Shown: in pieces, positions 53,500 to 64,000 of the stretch
How positions within the stretch are numbered: the first letter of the stretch is position 1
How the letters are laid out: the number at the start of each line of letters is the position of its first letter
Assembly: GCA_039621445.1 (NCBI GenBank)
Contig: CP154954.1
Location: 23,076,954-23,140,953 of the forward strand
Direction of reading: 5' to 3'
DNA from: Euglena gracilis
Taxonomy: Eukaryota; Euglenida; Euglenophyceae; Euglenales
DNA length: 64,000 nucleotides
Program-made: the position numbers and the translations under genes
The notes under the pieces: generated by a model
What the model was told of the DNA's origin: nothing
What the model saw: the letters and a program-made list of their open reading frames with translations, nothing else
Database searches by the model: none

Positions 53500-55924
53500 T
53501 GCTTCAGTTAGCCACCTGGAGCAGTTGGTGTCCCTGCAATTTCAGCGGGTCACGGAAAACTTTCAAGGAGTGGTGGAGCAAATGGAAAGAACCCAGGCAG
53601 GGCTAGCGTCCGAGCTGGTTGAAAATGTTCAAAGGCTGCAGCAGGGGCAAAGGGAAAATTTTGCTGGGGGGATGACGGCCCTCAGCGAGCTGGTGACCAA
53701 CCGGCTGAGCGAGGGCCTCGGGACTGTGGCCCAACTAGCCTAGAGGGTCCAAGGGCTCGAGGCCATCGCCGGCCAGGGTCACCAGCCAACTGAAGGCCAG
53801 GGGTTTAACGAGGAGATGGCTGGGCGGATGAACAATTTTGAGGAGCTGCTCATCACCTCCGTCCGGACAAGAGAGGAGGTGATGAGGAGCCAGGAGCTGG
53901 CCAGTGGGCGGAAGCAGGCCCAGGCCGAGGCCCTGGACCAAAAATTAAACCGGCTGGCGGGTGAACTCGGGGGGCTGCGAGAAAGAAATGCAGGGCTTGC
54001 GCAGGCCCTGCAAAAATATCGGGTCGAACTGGACGGCCAGGCCTCAACCATCGCCGAACAACAAGGGGCCATAAAGGGGGATATAAGGGAGCTAAGGACC
54101 AGGGCTGAGGGGCAGGGCCACAGCCTTCAGGAGCTGTGGGCCGAGGTCACCACCCCCGGGCAGGTGATCCAGGCCCACAACGCCCTGCTGATGGAGGTGG
54201 ACTCAACGATAAGGGGGACACCAAAAGAAATTGCCGAAATTAAAAATTGGGCTATTCGTTTTGGAAAAGAAAAACGAAAAATTTGAAAATTTTTGCCCCC
54301 CCTCCCAGGAGCTACCGCAGCCACCCGGACGTGCGGGGCCGGAGAGCGAGGACCCCCGAGGCCCCGAAGCCAGAGTGCCCCAGGCAGTCGCGGGCTCACA
54401 GACGGCCGGGGGCCCAGAGTGTGAATGGCTCGGGTGCCACGGGGGGCAACATGCCTCCTGGCCCCCAGCACCAGCTCCCAGCCCATCCCAGTCTGCTGGG
54501 AGGCAAGGGGTCTGTGGCCCCCCAGGGGCTCTCTGCTGGCCCCAGCAGCGGGGCAGCCGAGGCAGTGCCCAGTTCCCGGGGAAGTGGTATCCCCGGGCTC
54601 AGATTCTGTGACTGCAGTTTTTCCCAGTGGGTTTTCGGGTTCTGGCTCCCAGAGGGGCGGGGCCCTGTATGCCAAAACGTCTGTGGTTTTTCCCCCTGTT
54701 CCCAGTAGCACTCCCCCGGTGGCTTGTGATGCCGCTGTGGGGGGCCAGATTCCCAGTGTTTCGCCAGTAACTGTTTTGCAAAATCCAGTTTTGTCTCAGC
54801 CGTTTTCCCTGGGTTCGGTTGGTTCGGTGGCCATGTCTCCCAGTGTTGTCCCTGGTTCTTCGGCAGGGAGGAATGCAGCGCCCCCAGCAGCTGCGGGGGG
54901 CAGTCCGGTCCAGGTCCCCGCTGCTGGAGGGTCCCCAGCTGCCCAGACACCTGGCACGTTCGGGTTTCAGGGGGCTGATTGGCAAGAAGCGGAACACCAG
55001 ATTAAAGCTCGCGGATTTTTTAATTTTTTGGCAAGGTGGGAGCCCGGGAGAAGCAGCAACAGTCTCAGCAAAGTTCACGAACGGCGGGACAGCCCAGCAC
55101 AGCGAAACCACAGGCAGCATACACAGCAGGTCTACAGGGCCATGGCAGGGATCAACCTGGGATGAAATCAGCCGAGCTCCAGTGGCCCCCCCCAGCCCCG
55201 TGGGTTCCCCGCAGGAGGACAGTTCACGGGGGCGATGGACCCTTTAACCTGGGCCCCTGAGGCTGGGGCAGCATCGTGCAGCGCTGCCCCTTTGGCCTTC
55301 GGTTCCCATGACACGGGAGCCTGGGTCCGGGGGGTCCAGGCTGCTCCGGTCCACGTGGCGCAAGCATCCCCCAGCCCAGCAGCCAGCATGTTTTTGGGGC
55401 CGCTGGCGACACTCCTCACCAAAGACCTTGTAAAACCGGAGATGAAAGGTGTTTTTCATTATTTTTTCTGTAAAGTTTCAGCTCTACATGCAGCAGGTTT
55501 CCATGGGACAGCCAGTGGGGGAGGAATTTAAAATGCTTGTTCTGACAGGCTGCCTGGACCACAGCAGCCGGCTGGAACTGCAGCGGCGGCAGGAGATGGG
55601 GGAACGGGTCAGGTTCCAAGATTTCTGGAACTGGCTGGACCAGAAATACGGCGGTGACATCCATGCCTCGCTGCATGAGCAGCTCAGGGCCGTCAGACCG
55701 GTCAACACGGGAAAGTTAACCGTCCCAGCGTGGCGTGAATATGAAAGCCAGATTAAATTAATTTTCTGCCGGATGGAAAATCCCTCAGAGGAGGAAGCAC
55801 AGGCCCCAGTTTACAGCATCTCCCAGATTCCATGCGAAGGGCCATAATCAGGGAACAGACACGGAAAATTCAGGATGCGCCCACAGCGCGGCTGTGGCAC
55901 ATCGCTGGGTTGACAGTTGTCGAC
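53500..55924 (+). pseudogene. GC-rich retrotransposon gag, interrupted by element 2
   Basis: Starts with a coiled-coil region (QRVTENFQGVVEQMERTQAG; LDQKLNRLAGELGGLRERN, 53.5-54.29 kb). A Pro/Gly/Ser-rich middle (54.3-54.95 kb) and a capsid-like part (GFQGADWQEAEHQIKARGFF, then FQDFWNWLDQKYGGDIHASL and LTVPAWREYESQIKLIF) follow, to DSMRRAIIREQTRKIQDAPT near 55,880. The layout parallels element 1 and 2 Gag, with a GC-rich codon style like family C pol. It is cut at 55,924 by the element 2 LTR. It is broken by several frameshifts and a stop near 53,740. Confidence 0.65.
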
Positions 55925-56569
55925 TGTCGGGCGGCGTCCGACAGTCAAAAATGGCAGGGCGGAAGCTTTTGAAAACACGGAATTTTTCGTTCCGCACAGA
56001 ACGCGCGATCTATAGGAAAAGCCCAATATGAGGTTCCAATTCAGCACAATTTGCTTCCGCAGACTTTTGTGGGTTTCTTTGTTGCATTCAATTGAGAATT
56101 GAAGTTCTCAATAATTATTTCATTGAAGAATTGTCATTTTTGAGAATTTCAAGTTCAAAGGCCAGGCCCCACCTTTCCTCATTCACGGTGTGCCATTGCT
56201 GTTTTTTGACCACCAATTCAGTGAAGAAAACACCACCCTTACCCATTCTCAATTTTTGCATGCCGGAAGAAAGGGGGAGTGAAATGGCCTCATGGGGATC
56301 AAAGTTTGGAGAAACATTTTCAGCGCAATTTTGATTTTGTACAAGATTTCCACGAAAAAGCTAATTCGATCCTACGCACCCCCCTCTGGTCGTGGGGTGT
56401 ACCAGTGGGCGAAACGGGAGGTGACCTGAGCCCTCCACCACCCGGAAAAACACTGGGCCCTGGCCGGGGAACGGAAGCCCCAGGGGTGGGTGACGGGCAG
56501 GAGTCAGCCGGCCATGGGGCTGGGGTTTTCTGTCCGACACCCGCAGGGCGGGGGCGCCCGGGGTAAACA
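55925..56569 (+). repeat. Element 2 5' LTR
   Basis: About 645 bp from TGTCGGGCGGCG to GTAAACA. The start parallels TGTCGGCCGCCGGC of element 1, and GATCCTACGCACCCC (about 56,369) parallels GATCCTACGCACCGG of element 1. The 3' LTR lies outside the window, so the ends are by analogy. Confidence 0.7.
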
Positions 56570-56582
56570 TGGTACGCAGAGG
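56570..56582 (+). promoter_or_regulatory. Element 2 primer-binding site
   Basis: TGGTACGCAGAGG directly after the LTR. It matches the tRNA-iMet complement with one extra C after TGGTA, at the same position as the extra A in element 1. Confidence 0.72.
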
Positions 56583-56759
56583 AGTTATTGCCAACCCTGT
56601 TGACCAAAAAATTTTCAGCCCAGAAAATACGGACAATTTTCATGGCGCAGCCAGCAGTAATCTTGCTAAAGCTTTAAACATGATTACAGTGGTAAATTCT
56701 GCTGGTCATACCAAAAGAATCTGTGGATATTTGGGAAGCTTTGACCCTCAGCTAAACAT

Positions 56760-58690
56760 GGTTAGGCAAGGCAGCTTCACCAACTCTGTCGGTGAAGAAT
56801 TTTTAAAATCGGCAAACCTGAATTTTTCTGAATCTGTGGAAATCAGCAATTTTCAATCAAAGTCTGGTTCTGATACGTGTTCAGAAATTTTGAACGCAGA
56901 CTTTTCAGGTTGGAACCCAGAAAACGTGTTTGGAGTTAACATGATAACGGCCAGTCCCCATGAATCACAGGGGGGGGGATGATAATCAGTTGGTGCAATG
57001 GACGGGTTCACCCCCCAGTATCAAAGCGACAGTGAAATTGACAGTGACAGGGGGTCGGGACCCAGCCAGTTTGACGAAACAGAACAAATTTTGGTGGCTG
57101 CAGGTTGGATACCCCCCAGGTTTCAGATTTTCAGTCCAAATCAGTTTTCAAATTTTGCAGCCGAAATACCACAGATTGAGGGGGTAACTCCAATTTTATT
57201 GTTGGAAGACAGGGGGATTCTCAGCCACAGCGAAATAACTGCTGATGGGCAGACATCTTTTTCGGAATCGACCAGCATAGCATGTGTTCAGAATCAAATT
57301 TTTCTGGGGTGCAATCTGCAGATCTGGGTTGTGGTGCATCATCATCGGGGTGTTAAATCTGGCAGCATCAAAAACCCAGGTGGAGGAGGACGAAGAAATG
57401 GATCCCCAGCCACCTGATTTAGGAGTTCAGGTGGGGGGGCATACTTTTCAGAGTGGGACGCATGGGATAATTGGGCCCAGGGCGTGGAATGCCAATTAGC
57501 AGAACTGAACCGAAGTTTAACTTACTGGGAAAGCATTATACCCCCCCAGGTGATTGTGGAAAATCGGCTGGAAACTTTTGGGCGAGAATTGGGGGAAAAA
57601 ATTCTCGAGCTCAAGCCCAACTTTTACATTTTTTTGAGGAAAATGTGGAACGGCGAAATGCTGAAATTAGCAGCCAGTTTGAAGAGCAAAAACAGAAAAG
57701 TCAGCAGGCAATTAAGCAGGCAGTCAGTCAATTTATTTCACAGTGCCAGCAAGGGGGGAATGCGGTGGAAAATATTGCAAACTGCCACAAACAACTTTTG
57801 TCAATCGAAGTTGAAAGACAGGTTGAAGGAAAATCCCAGATTTTTGAGAAATATGTGAAGGACTTTTTGGATGGGCAGTTGAGCGACATTTCAAAAAGGG
57901 AGAAGGAAATTGAAGTCAGATTTTCAGGACTTTTTGACCAGGTTGGGATTTGTTCTCGGGCTGTGGGAGAGAACAAATTGGAGTTGTAAAAATAAATTTC
58001 TGCACTTCAGAATGCAAACCGTGAGCTGTTCTCTGGGGTGAATTGACGCTTCACTGAAATTGCTGCTGGGCTGAAAACTGTTGGGGAGGAGTCTAAGACA
58101 AACTTTGAGACACTAGTAAGTGAAATGCAGCTGCAATTTCAGACAGTGAATCAGGAGAGCAAAGCTCTGGGGGACAGATTCACTGGGATCGAGAAATTTC
58201 TGGGCAGCCAGTTGGTGCCTTGGGACAAAGTTGTTGAAATGATGGGGAAAACAGAAGAAACGATTCAAATTCAGGTTCGGAGGGAAATGGCAGCTCATGT
58301 CAGAAAAATGATGGAAATCATGTTGACCCAAACGATGGAGTAAAAAATGAGACAAGTGCAAAAAGAAGAACATTTTGACAAGCTGCGAAGTGACATGGAA
58401 AATTGTATGAAACAGCAGTTTTGTGCGTTTTGGGCAAAATTCAAACAGATTTTTCAAAGGAAAAAAGCCATAGGGAGGTTGTCCAAAATGTGTGCAACAG
58501 TTTTGTGGCACGGTTGAAGGCCATTGAAGGGAGGGTGCAACAAGTTTTGACTAAAACGGTCCAGCCCAAGTCATCTACGGTGACACAGCCCAAGCCAGTT
58601 TTTAAGGCTAATTCTGGTTTTGTTGGAATTAAGGGAGTGAAGTCGGTTCAGCCAATTGAAATCTGGGAGCTTAATCTGGGTTAGAACGGG
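56760..58690 (+). pseudogene. Element 2 Gag N-terminal and coiled-coil regions
   Basis: The acidic start (MDGFTPQYQSDSEIDSDRGS at 56,998) and VAAGWIPPRFQIFSP match element 1. The coiled coil at 57,471-58,684 has EENVERRNAEISSQFEEQ and CHKQLLSIEVERQVEGKSQ, with several stops (57,987; 58,341) and shifts. The 26-residue repeat of element 1 is absent. Confidence 0.65.
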
Positions 58691-58716
58691 GCCCAGATTT
58701 AGGGGATGGATCATTA

Positions 58717-60125
58717 ATGGTGGGCCAGGTGAGTATCAATGCCATAGGGGGGGCATCTGAACGGTCAGCAATGATGACTGTGGCGTCTGCAGCTAGACAA
58801 CAGATTTTGCGAAATGCGGTTGTCCCGAAATTTTCAGGTCATGCAGGTGATTGGCCAAACTTCAAGGATGAGTGTGGGAGATTCAATCGAAAATTCAATC
58901 AAATTTCAGAAGCTGATAAATTGGGCCTCCTGGAACTCTGTTTGGATGACTTGGGGAAAAAACAGCTGAATTTGCACTTGGATGAAATGGGGGAGGCACT
59001 TACTTTTAATGAATTGTCGGCCAAGTTGGATGCCTGGCATTCGAGAAATGAAGAGTTCGGGGCCAGAAAAAAACTTTCCGGATCTTACATTATGCCATCA
59101 AGGGAGGGTTACAAGTCGTGATTGGGAAAATTTCAAGGTTGACTTCCAGTTGTGTCGACAGAAAATTAGTGAGGGGGAGGTGAAAATAATACTCATCGAA
59201 AAAATGTCTCACTTTATTGTGCATTGGATCACCGACCAGGAAGAACGGATAAAAACCAGCCAACCAACCGTTCGAATGAACTATCCACAACCAATCACCA
59301 CAGTAATTATGGAAAATTTTGTGATGATTTTCACTGGGAAGAAACCCACAAGAGTCACCAAATTGAGTGAGTCGGAATTCGAAATTGTGTTGCCTGATAT
59401 GCAAAGTTGTGAAACACTCAAAAGTTACAATGGGAAATAATTTAATGATTCCAATGTTTTGGTTCGGGTTCGAGAAAATGAACCAAATTTGAGTTTTGAA
59501 GACATTTTCCGTCTCGTGACTTCAAAATTGGCACTCAGAGATCGGCAAGACTTAGTGCTAAACCCCGCCCACAGCCAAACCTCATACAGACGTTCTCGAT
59601 CGGTGGGGCGGAGGTCAAAGGGGGGACATCCAACAGTCGGGAGGGTTCTTCCTCAAAAGAAACGTTCTTTTTCTGGAAAGCAGGTGACATCTACGACACC
59701 TTCAACACCCAAGTCCACAGGTTCGGCCTTGCCCAATGCTTCGAATGGTCCTGTTCCCATTTCCACTGAAAGTCAGAACCAAAATCTTACACAAAATGCA
59801 GAACTTCCAAAGTCTGTGCCAAATACCAATGGCGGAGTTTGGGTTCAAGCACCACCAAGATCGTCTCCTTGGCCAACTTGGCAACAGCAAAATCAAAACC
59901 AAAACTCTTGGAAAGGCCAAAGTTTCAAGGGTGCTCAAAATTATCAAGGCCAAGGACGATATGGGGGAAGGGGGTCCAGCCAATCGAATGGAAATTGGAA
60001 TCAACTGTCTTCCCAAAAAGGCAAGGACAAAGGCAAAGGCCAAGAAAAAGATTCTTCCAAAGGCAACGGTTGGAAGGGAGGGGGGTACAATTCAAACCAA
60101 AATGTTTCGCCCCAAGTCCGTCTTT
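58717..60125 (+). pseudogene. Element 2 Gag capsid-like domain and basic tail
   Basis: Capsid-like region: ILRNAVVPKFSGHAGDWPNF, LLELCLDDLGKKQLNLHLDE, DWENFKVDFQLCRQKISEGE, HFIVHWITDQEERIK. Each has a counterpart in element 1 (for example FILHWVADEEERK). The tail at 59,459-60,125 is Ser/Gln/Asn-rich and ends in Lys/Gly-rich KGKDKGKGQEKDSSKGNGWK, again without a CCHC knuckle. A shift near 59,110 and a stop at 59,438 interrupt it. Confidence 0.7.
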
Positions 60126-60529
60126 AGGGACACCGGGGTCATGGTTTTGAGGGGTTTACATCCTCGGGTATCAAAACCCCCAAACTATTTTGCATGCCAC
60201 ATCTGCATATGGACAATATTCCCATGTTGGAGAATGTGTGTCTATCTTCCAGTCCGTCTATCTCAGGTTCAAAGTCAACCAATCAAGAGAATGCAATGCC
60301 GAAGACAGGCAATGGTGTAACTGAAGACAATTCAATGAATTCATCATCAACGATTGACTCAAGAAGGCAAGTGGCCTCGAACCAATGGCAGCCCGTGTCG
60401 AGGAGGGGCAAGCCGGGCAAACCGTGGGCTCGACCCAAACCGTGGAGCAGGTGTGCAAGCCAGGAGAGTGCACGGCCCAGGCTCATCAATTATTATGGTT
60501 GTTTGAGTGGAAGAGGGTCCATCAAAGGT

Positions 60530-61655
60530 GTGGAAGGCAAGAGAATTCCCAAGGCGTTGGATTTGTTTTCGGGAAAAGGATCTGTGGGGAGGTCTTTGGA
60601 GGAAAACTACCAGGTGGTATCTTTGGATGTCAACAGAATTTCACCCAACACATGTAACGGATATTTTGGAATGGGATTATCGCAAATACCCCCAGGGATA
60701 TTTTGAAGTTATTGCGGCCGGTGTGCCATGCACGGAGTATAGCCTTGCAAAAACGATAGGGGGTAGGGACATGCAAACGGCAGATCGCCTTGTTGAAAAA
60801 ACTTTGGAGATTGTGGAATATTTTCAACCCAAGTTGTGGTGGATGGAAAATCCCCGTACGGGATATTTACCCAAACAGCAATTTGTTCGAAATTTGAATG
60901 TCCTCGATGTTGATTATTGCCAATTTTCTGATTAGGGATACCAAAAACCAACCCGTATTTGGGGGAGTGAGAATGTCTTAAGTTTGAAGGACAAAATTTG
61001 TGATGGAAAAACCTGCCCCAACATGGTGTTGAAGGAGGGGGGCAGGTGGGCACACAAGGAGCATTTGGGTGGGAGGCACATGCACACGAGCACACATCAA
61101 AAATGGGGAATGCCTCAAAATTTGATTGAATATCTTCTTTCGGACCTTGATTTTAAGGAGGAGAAATTTCCCTTCAAAAGGGAGGACTATGCCGTGAGAA
61201 ACCCTTCTCTGAAAATGATTCAGGAGAAATTTCAAAGGAGAGCCGAAATGGATTGTTTTGCTTCAATCAAAAATTCTCAATGTGCATCTTTTTTGACAAA
61301 GGAAGAAAATGCCTTGAGTGTTGACTGGGGAAAGGGGGCGGACGGTGTGGTTGAATCCCCCATGGTCGTTATGGCATAAGGTGGCAAAAAAGTTACAAAA
61401 AACCCCGTGTGATGCAATTTGCATTGTTCCCGATTGGCAAAGGGGATGGGTGTGAGAACTCGTGCGAAAGGCGACATAAAAATTATATTTTCAGCCTGGA
61501 ACAAAGCTTTTCGAAGTGGATGGGAAACCCATGGGAGGTGTGAAGTGGGGAGTTTGGGCCTTGTTGATAGAGGGTGATAAGCCCCCCACTAGCACTAACA
61601 CGTCTAAGGAACCAAAGGTTGTGCGTTTGAAGGCGCGTATGGTGAAAAAAATGTA
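60530..61655 (+). pseudogene. Element 2 DNA methyltransferase with Dam/DIRS-like module
   Basis: Motif I ALDLFSGKGSVGRSLE (about 60,553) is in one frame; after a shift near 60,650, motif IV GVPCTEYSLAKT (about 60,720) and motif VI WWMENPRTGYLPKQQ (about 60,840) follow, the latter with the Glu lost in element 1. A TAG at about 60,934 replaces the Trp of QFSDW. The second module follows: MDCFASIKNSQC, ALSVDWGKG, then in another frame WLNPPWSLWHKVAKKLQ and AICIVPDWQRGWV. Both modules and their order match element 1 despite DNA divergence, so the pair is an inherited part of the lineage. This copy is not translatable as one chain. Confidence 0.72.
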
Positions 61656-61689
61656 GTCACCCACAGGGGTTAGCAAGTTTTCCAGGGAT

Positions 61690-62330
61690 CGGCAACTTTT
61701 GATTCGCACAAAAGTAATTTTGGTCAGTGGGGAGGAACGGGATATGTATATTTTGGTAGATACGGGGGCGGAAGCAAACCTCATAAGGCAAGGATTTGTA
61801 AGAGATCACCCAATGCACTCGGCTGAAAATACCCTTAAATTCGAAACGGCTAATGGCCAAGTTTTAAGTGGGGGGACAAGGTGCACTAAGGTGAGAATGA
61901 AGTGGCTTGGGGAGGAGAATAATGGGACACCACCCGAATTTTTTGAGTATGAAGTGGAATTTTACGAAGCAAACATAAAAATGGATGCCATTTTGTCATT
62001 TCTGTGGCTTGCCCAAGCAAAACTTGGAATTTTTCCACATCACAGAGCTTTGGTTTTGGAAACCCCCGAGCTGACATTTTGTTTGGTGTGCGTGATTTCA
62101 GAAAACGGCGACACTCAAACACTTCAAAAAATTTGCCCCAAGAGGGGGGCACGGCCCATTTGCACAAATTCGGTTTCGAACTACCTTTGAGTGGGTTTGA
62201 TCAAAGAAGTCGCTTTTTAGATGACCGAACCCTGAATTTTTTGCACAAAAATTTGAACGTGTCCGAAGCAACCCTCCAATCCATCCGACGGATGATAATT
62301 GCAAGGGAGGGGGGGGATGCAAAAAATGAA
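61690..62330 (+). pseudogene. Element 2 aspartic protease
   Basis: Catalytic LVDTGAEANLIRQGFV at about 61,755 and AILSFLWLAQAKLGIFPHH downstream, matching element 1. The frame is open from 61,699 to 62,190, then shifts into the linker (FELPLSGFDQRSRFLDD, about 62,170-62,220). It sits directly after the methyltransferase. Confidence 0.85.
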
Positions 62331-63990
62331 GAGGAGGAAGATGAGGATGAAGGCAAGTTAAGGCTATTAAGGGAGGAAATTCAACAAAAGTATGAAGGAA
62401 CGGTTTTTAGGTTAACGGTATACCCGGACCCACCCGTAAGGGGACCCTATGGGTATGCTTTTATACCTTTGAAGGAAGGAGCAACACCAACTTGACAAAA
62501 ACCATTCTTCATGCACGGGGAGGGAAAAGAAGCTTTGGAAAAAATCACTCAAGATTGGATCGATATGAAATTCATAGAGCCAGCCACAACAAAAAATTCG
62601 GAATGGCTCTCACAAACTTTCCCTGTGCCCAAAAAGTCTCCCGATTTTCCTTGGAGGGGGGTTGTTGACATGAGGGGACCCAATAGCCAAACCCGTAGGT
62701 GCAACTACCCTCTTCCGAAAATTGAAGATATCCTGGTGAAGCATGGTGGCAACCAAATGTTCTCCATTTTGGACTTAAAACAAGCATTCCACCAACAACA
62801 GCTTCACCCGGATAGCCGGCCAATAACTTGCTCCTTCACACCAAAGGGTCTCTACCAATGGAGGGTCAATGTAATGGGGTTAACTAACGCCTCACAACAA
62901 TTTCAACAAATGATGGACGAGAGGCTAGCACCCGTAAGGGACATAGCAACCCCATACATAGATGATATTTTGGTAGGGACAACCGTTGGGGAGGGGGAAG
63001 ACCTCCTAGAGGCACACAAACGGGATTTGTGCCGAGTTTTGGATTTGTTGGCCAAATAATTTTTTGTGGTGGACCCCAAAAAAGCAAAATTGCTCATCAA
63101 AAAAGTGGAGTTTTGTGGCCAAATTTTGGGTCATGGTGCCCGATGGCCAGCACCGGGCAAACTTCGTGCCATTGAGAAATGGGAGGTTCCCACAACCATT
63201 ACCGCTTTAAGAGCTTTCCTTGGTTTTACCAACTACTACAACGCATACATCCATATGTATGCTCAAATTGCTACACCGTTGCAAGACAAATTGAAGGTGC
63301 CTAGGGATGTTGGTAAAAAGGGAAGCAAGAAAAGAGTTGAATTTGGGGAAGGGGATCTCCAAGCGTTTGAGGAGTTGCAGAAGCGTCTGTGTTCGGGCTT
63401 AATCACACAACGTGTAGACCCCGATAAACCCTTTGTATTAAGGGTAGATGCAAGTGAGTGCGCCGTGGGGGCTACACTAGAACAACTAAAGGAAGGAAAT
63501 GGTAAGCCCACACCCCAGGATGTGATGGATAAGAAAACGGTGCGTATTACCTTCATGTCCCGAAAACTTACCGTGGGGCCAAGGAAATGGACCCCTTGTG
63601 AGTTGGAGACTTATGCCATAATTTTGGCTCTCCAAAAATGGGAAAGTTAGATCGGTCTTCAACCCGTTTTGATGTTAACTGACCACCAAAGTTTGTGGGC
63701 ATGGTCAAAAGAGGTGCTCGATACCCCCAGTGGTCCGGTGGGTAGGAGGGCACGATGGCACCAGATTTTTTCAAAATATGATTTGACGGTGGGGTACATA
63801 CCGGGTAAAGAAAACACAATTGCCGACATTTTGAGTCGGTGGGCTTACCCGGCCTCACGAGCATTAAGGGACGTAAGCAAACACGGTTCAACCGAGTATA
63901 AGGAAGAAATGGAGGAACTCATAAGAGAGGAAAGGGAAGACGAAAGAAATTGTTTGTGGATTAGAGTGAAAAATCAGCCCAACAACCGTA
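62331..63990 (+). pseudogene. Element 2 reverse transcriptase-RNase H
   Basis: RT: YPDPPVRGPYGYAFIPLK, PWRGVVDMRGPNSQTRR, FSILDLKQAFHQQQLHP, NVMGLTNASQQFQQM, and catalytic ATPYIDDILVGTTVGEG, complete here. RNase H: LRVDASECAVGATLEQL, LETYAIILALQKWES, LTDHQSL-type segment, WHQIFSKYDLTVGYIPG. Single stops at about 62,494, 63,057 and 63,648 interrupt an otherwise continuous frame. Integrase lies beyond the window. Confidence 0.88.
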
Positions 63991-64000
63991 ACACGTGGGT

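Larger units (their letters stand above)
55925..64000 (+). mobile_element. Element 2: second methyltransferase-bearing chromovirus, 3' end beyond window
   Basis: Same order as element 1: LTR, PBS, N-terminal gag, coiled coil, capsid-like, basic tail, methyltransferase plus Dam-like module, protease, RT, RNase H. It is cut by the window end after RNase H. Protein similarity to element 1 is clear but the DNA is well diverged, so these are separate subfamilies. It inserted into a GC-rich gag at 55,924/55,925. Confidence 0.85.

Overview
The window is a transposon-packed stretch of nuclear DNA from a photosynthetic eukaryote. It has eukaryotic retrotransposon families, chromodomain integrases, a spliced gene and no operons or bacterial signals. 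The only recognisable host gene is a nuclear copy of psbM (photosystem II subunit M) on the minus strand at about 19.3-20.1 kb. It has one 47-nt GT-AG intron and a long hydrophobic presequence, which points to an alga, probably with a complex (secondary or higher) plastid. The methyltransferase-carrying retrotransposons would fit a dinoflagellate or another alga, but the species cannot be fixed from the sequence.

Layout. 1-12.4 kb: a mosaic of a Ty3/gypsy family (family A) in both orientations. It has RT, RNase H, integrase and chromodomain, and a long conserved extra ORF downstream of pol. Several pieces are chimeric or joined head-to-head. 12.4-19.3 kb: mostly non-coding DNA with an unknown repeated protein remnant, a hAT-like MITE and a foldback element. 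19.3-20.1 kb: psbM. 20.2-22.4 kb: two LINE-type endonuclease remnants and a second copy of the unknown repeat. 23.1-26.2 kb: an older family A copy. 26,299-40,751: a complete but mutated Ty3/gypsy element on the minus strand (element 1), with TG...CA LTRs, a tRNA-iMet-like PBS, a PPT and a short target duplication. Between gag and protease it carries a cytosine-C5 methyltransferase-like domain fused to a Dam/DIRS-like domain. Its 5' LTR holds a 1,018-bp TRIM-like element (39,319-40,336) with its own LTRs, PBS, PPT and GAACA duplication, and a tRNA-like pol III promoter in each LTR. 40.8-45.5 kb: a plus-strand family A integrase, chromodomain and 3' ORF. 46.6-48.1 kb: a GC-rich minisatellite. 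48.7-53.5 kb: pol of a GC-rich chromovirus (family C) on the minus strand, joined head-to-head to a plus-strand gag at 53.5-55.9 kb. From 55,925 to the window end: a second, divergent methyltransferase-bearing element (element 2) on the plus strand, cut off inside RNase H.

Nearly every retroelement frame is broken by stops or frameshifts, many at G or C homopolymers, so some breaks may be sequencing errors. The strongest candidates for undescribed biology are the two-copy methyltransferase chromovirus, the tRNA-promoter TRIM, and the conserved ORF placed 3' of pol in family A. No standalone tRNA, rRNA or CRISPR was seen.
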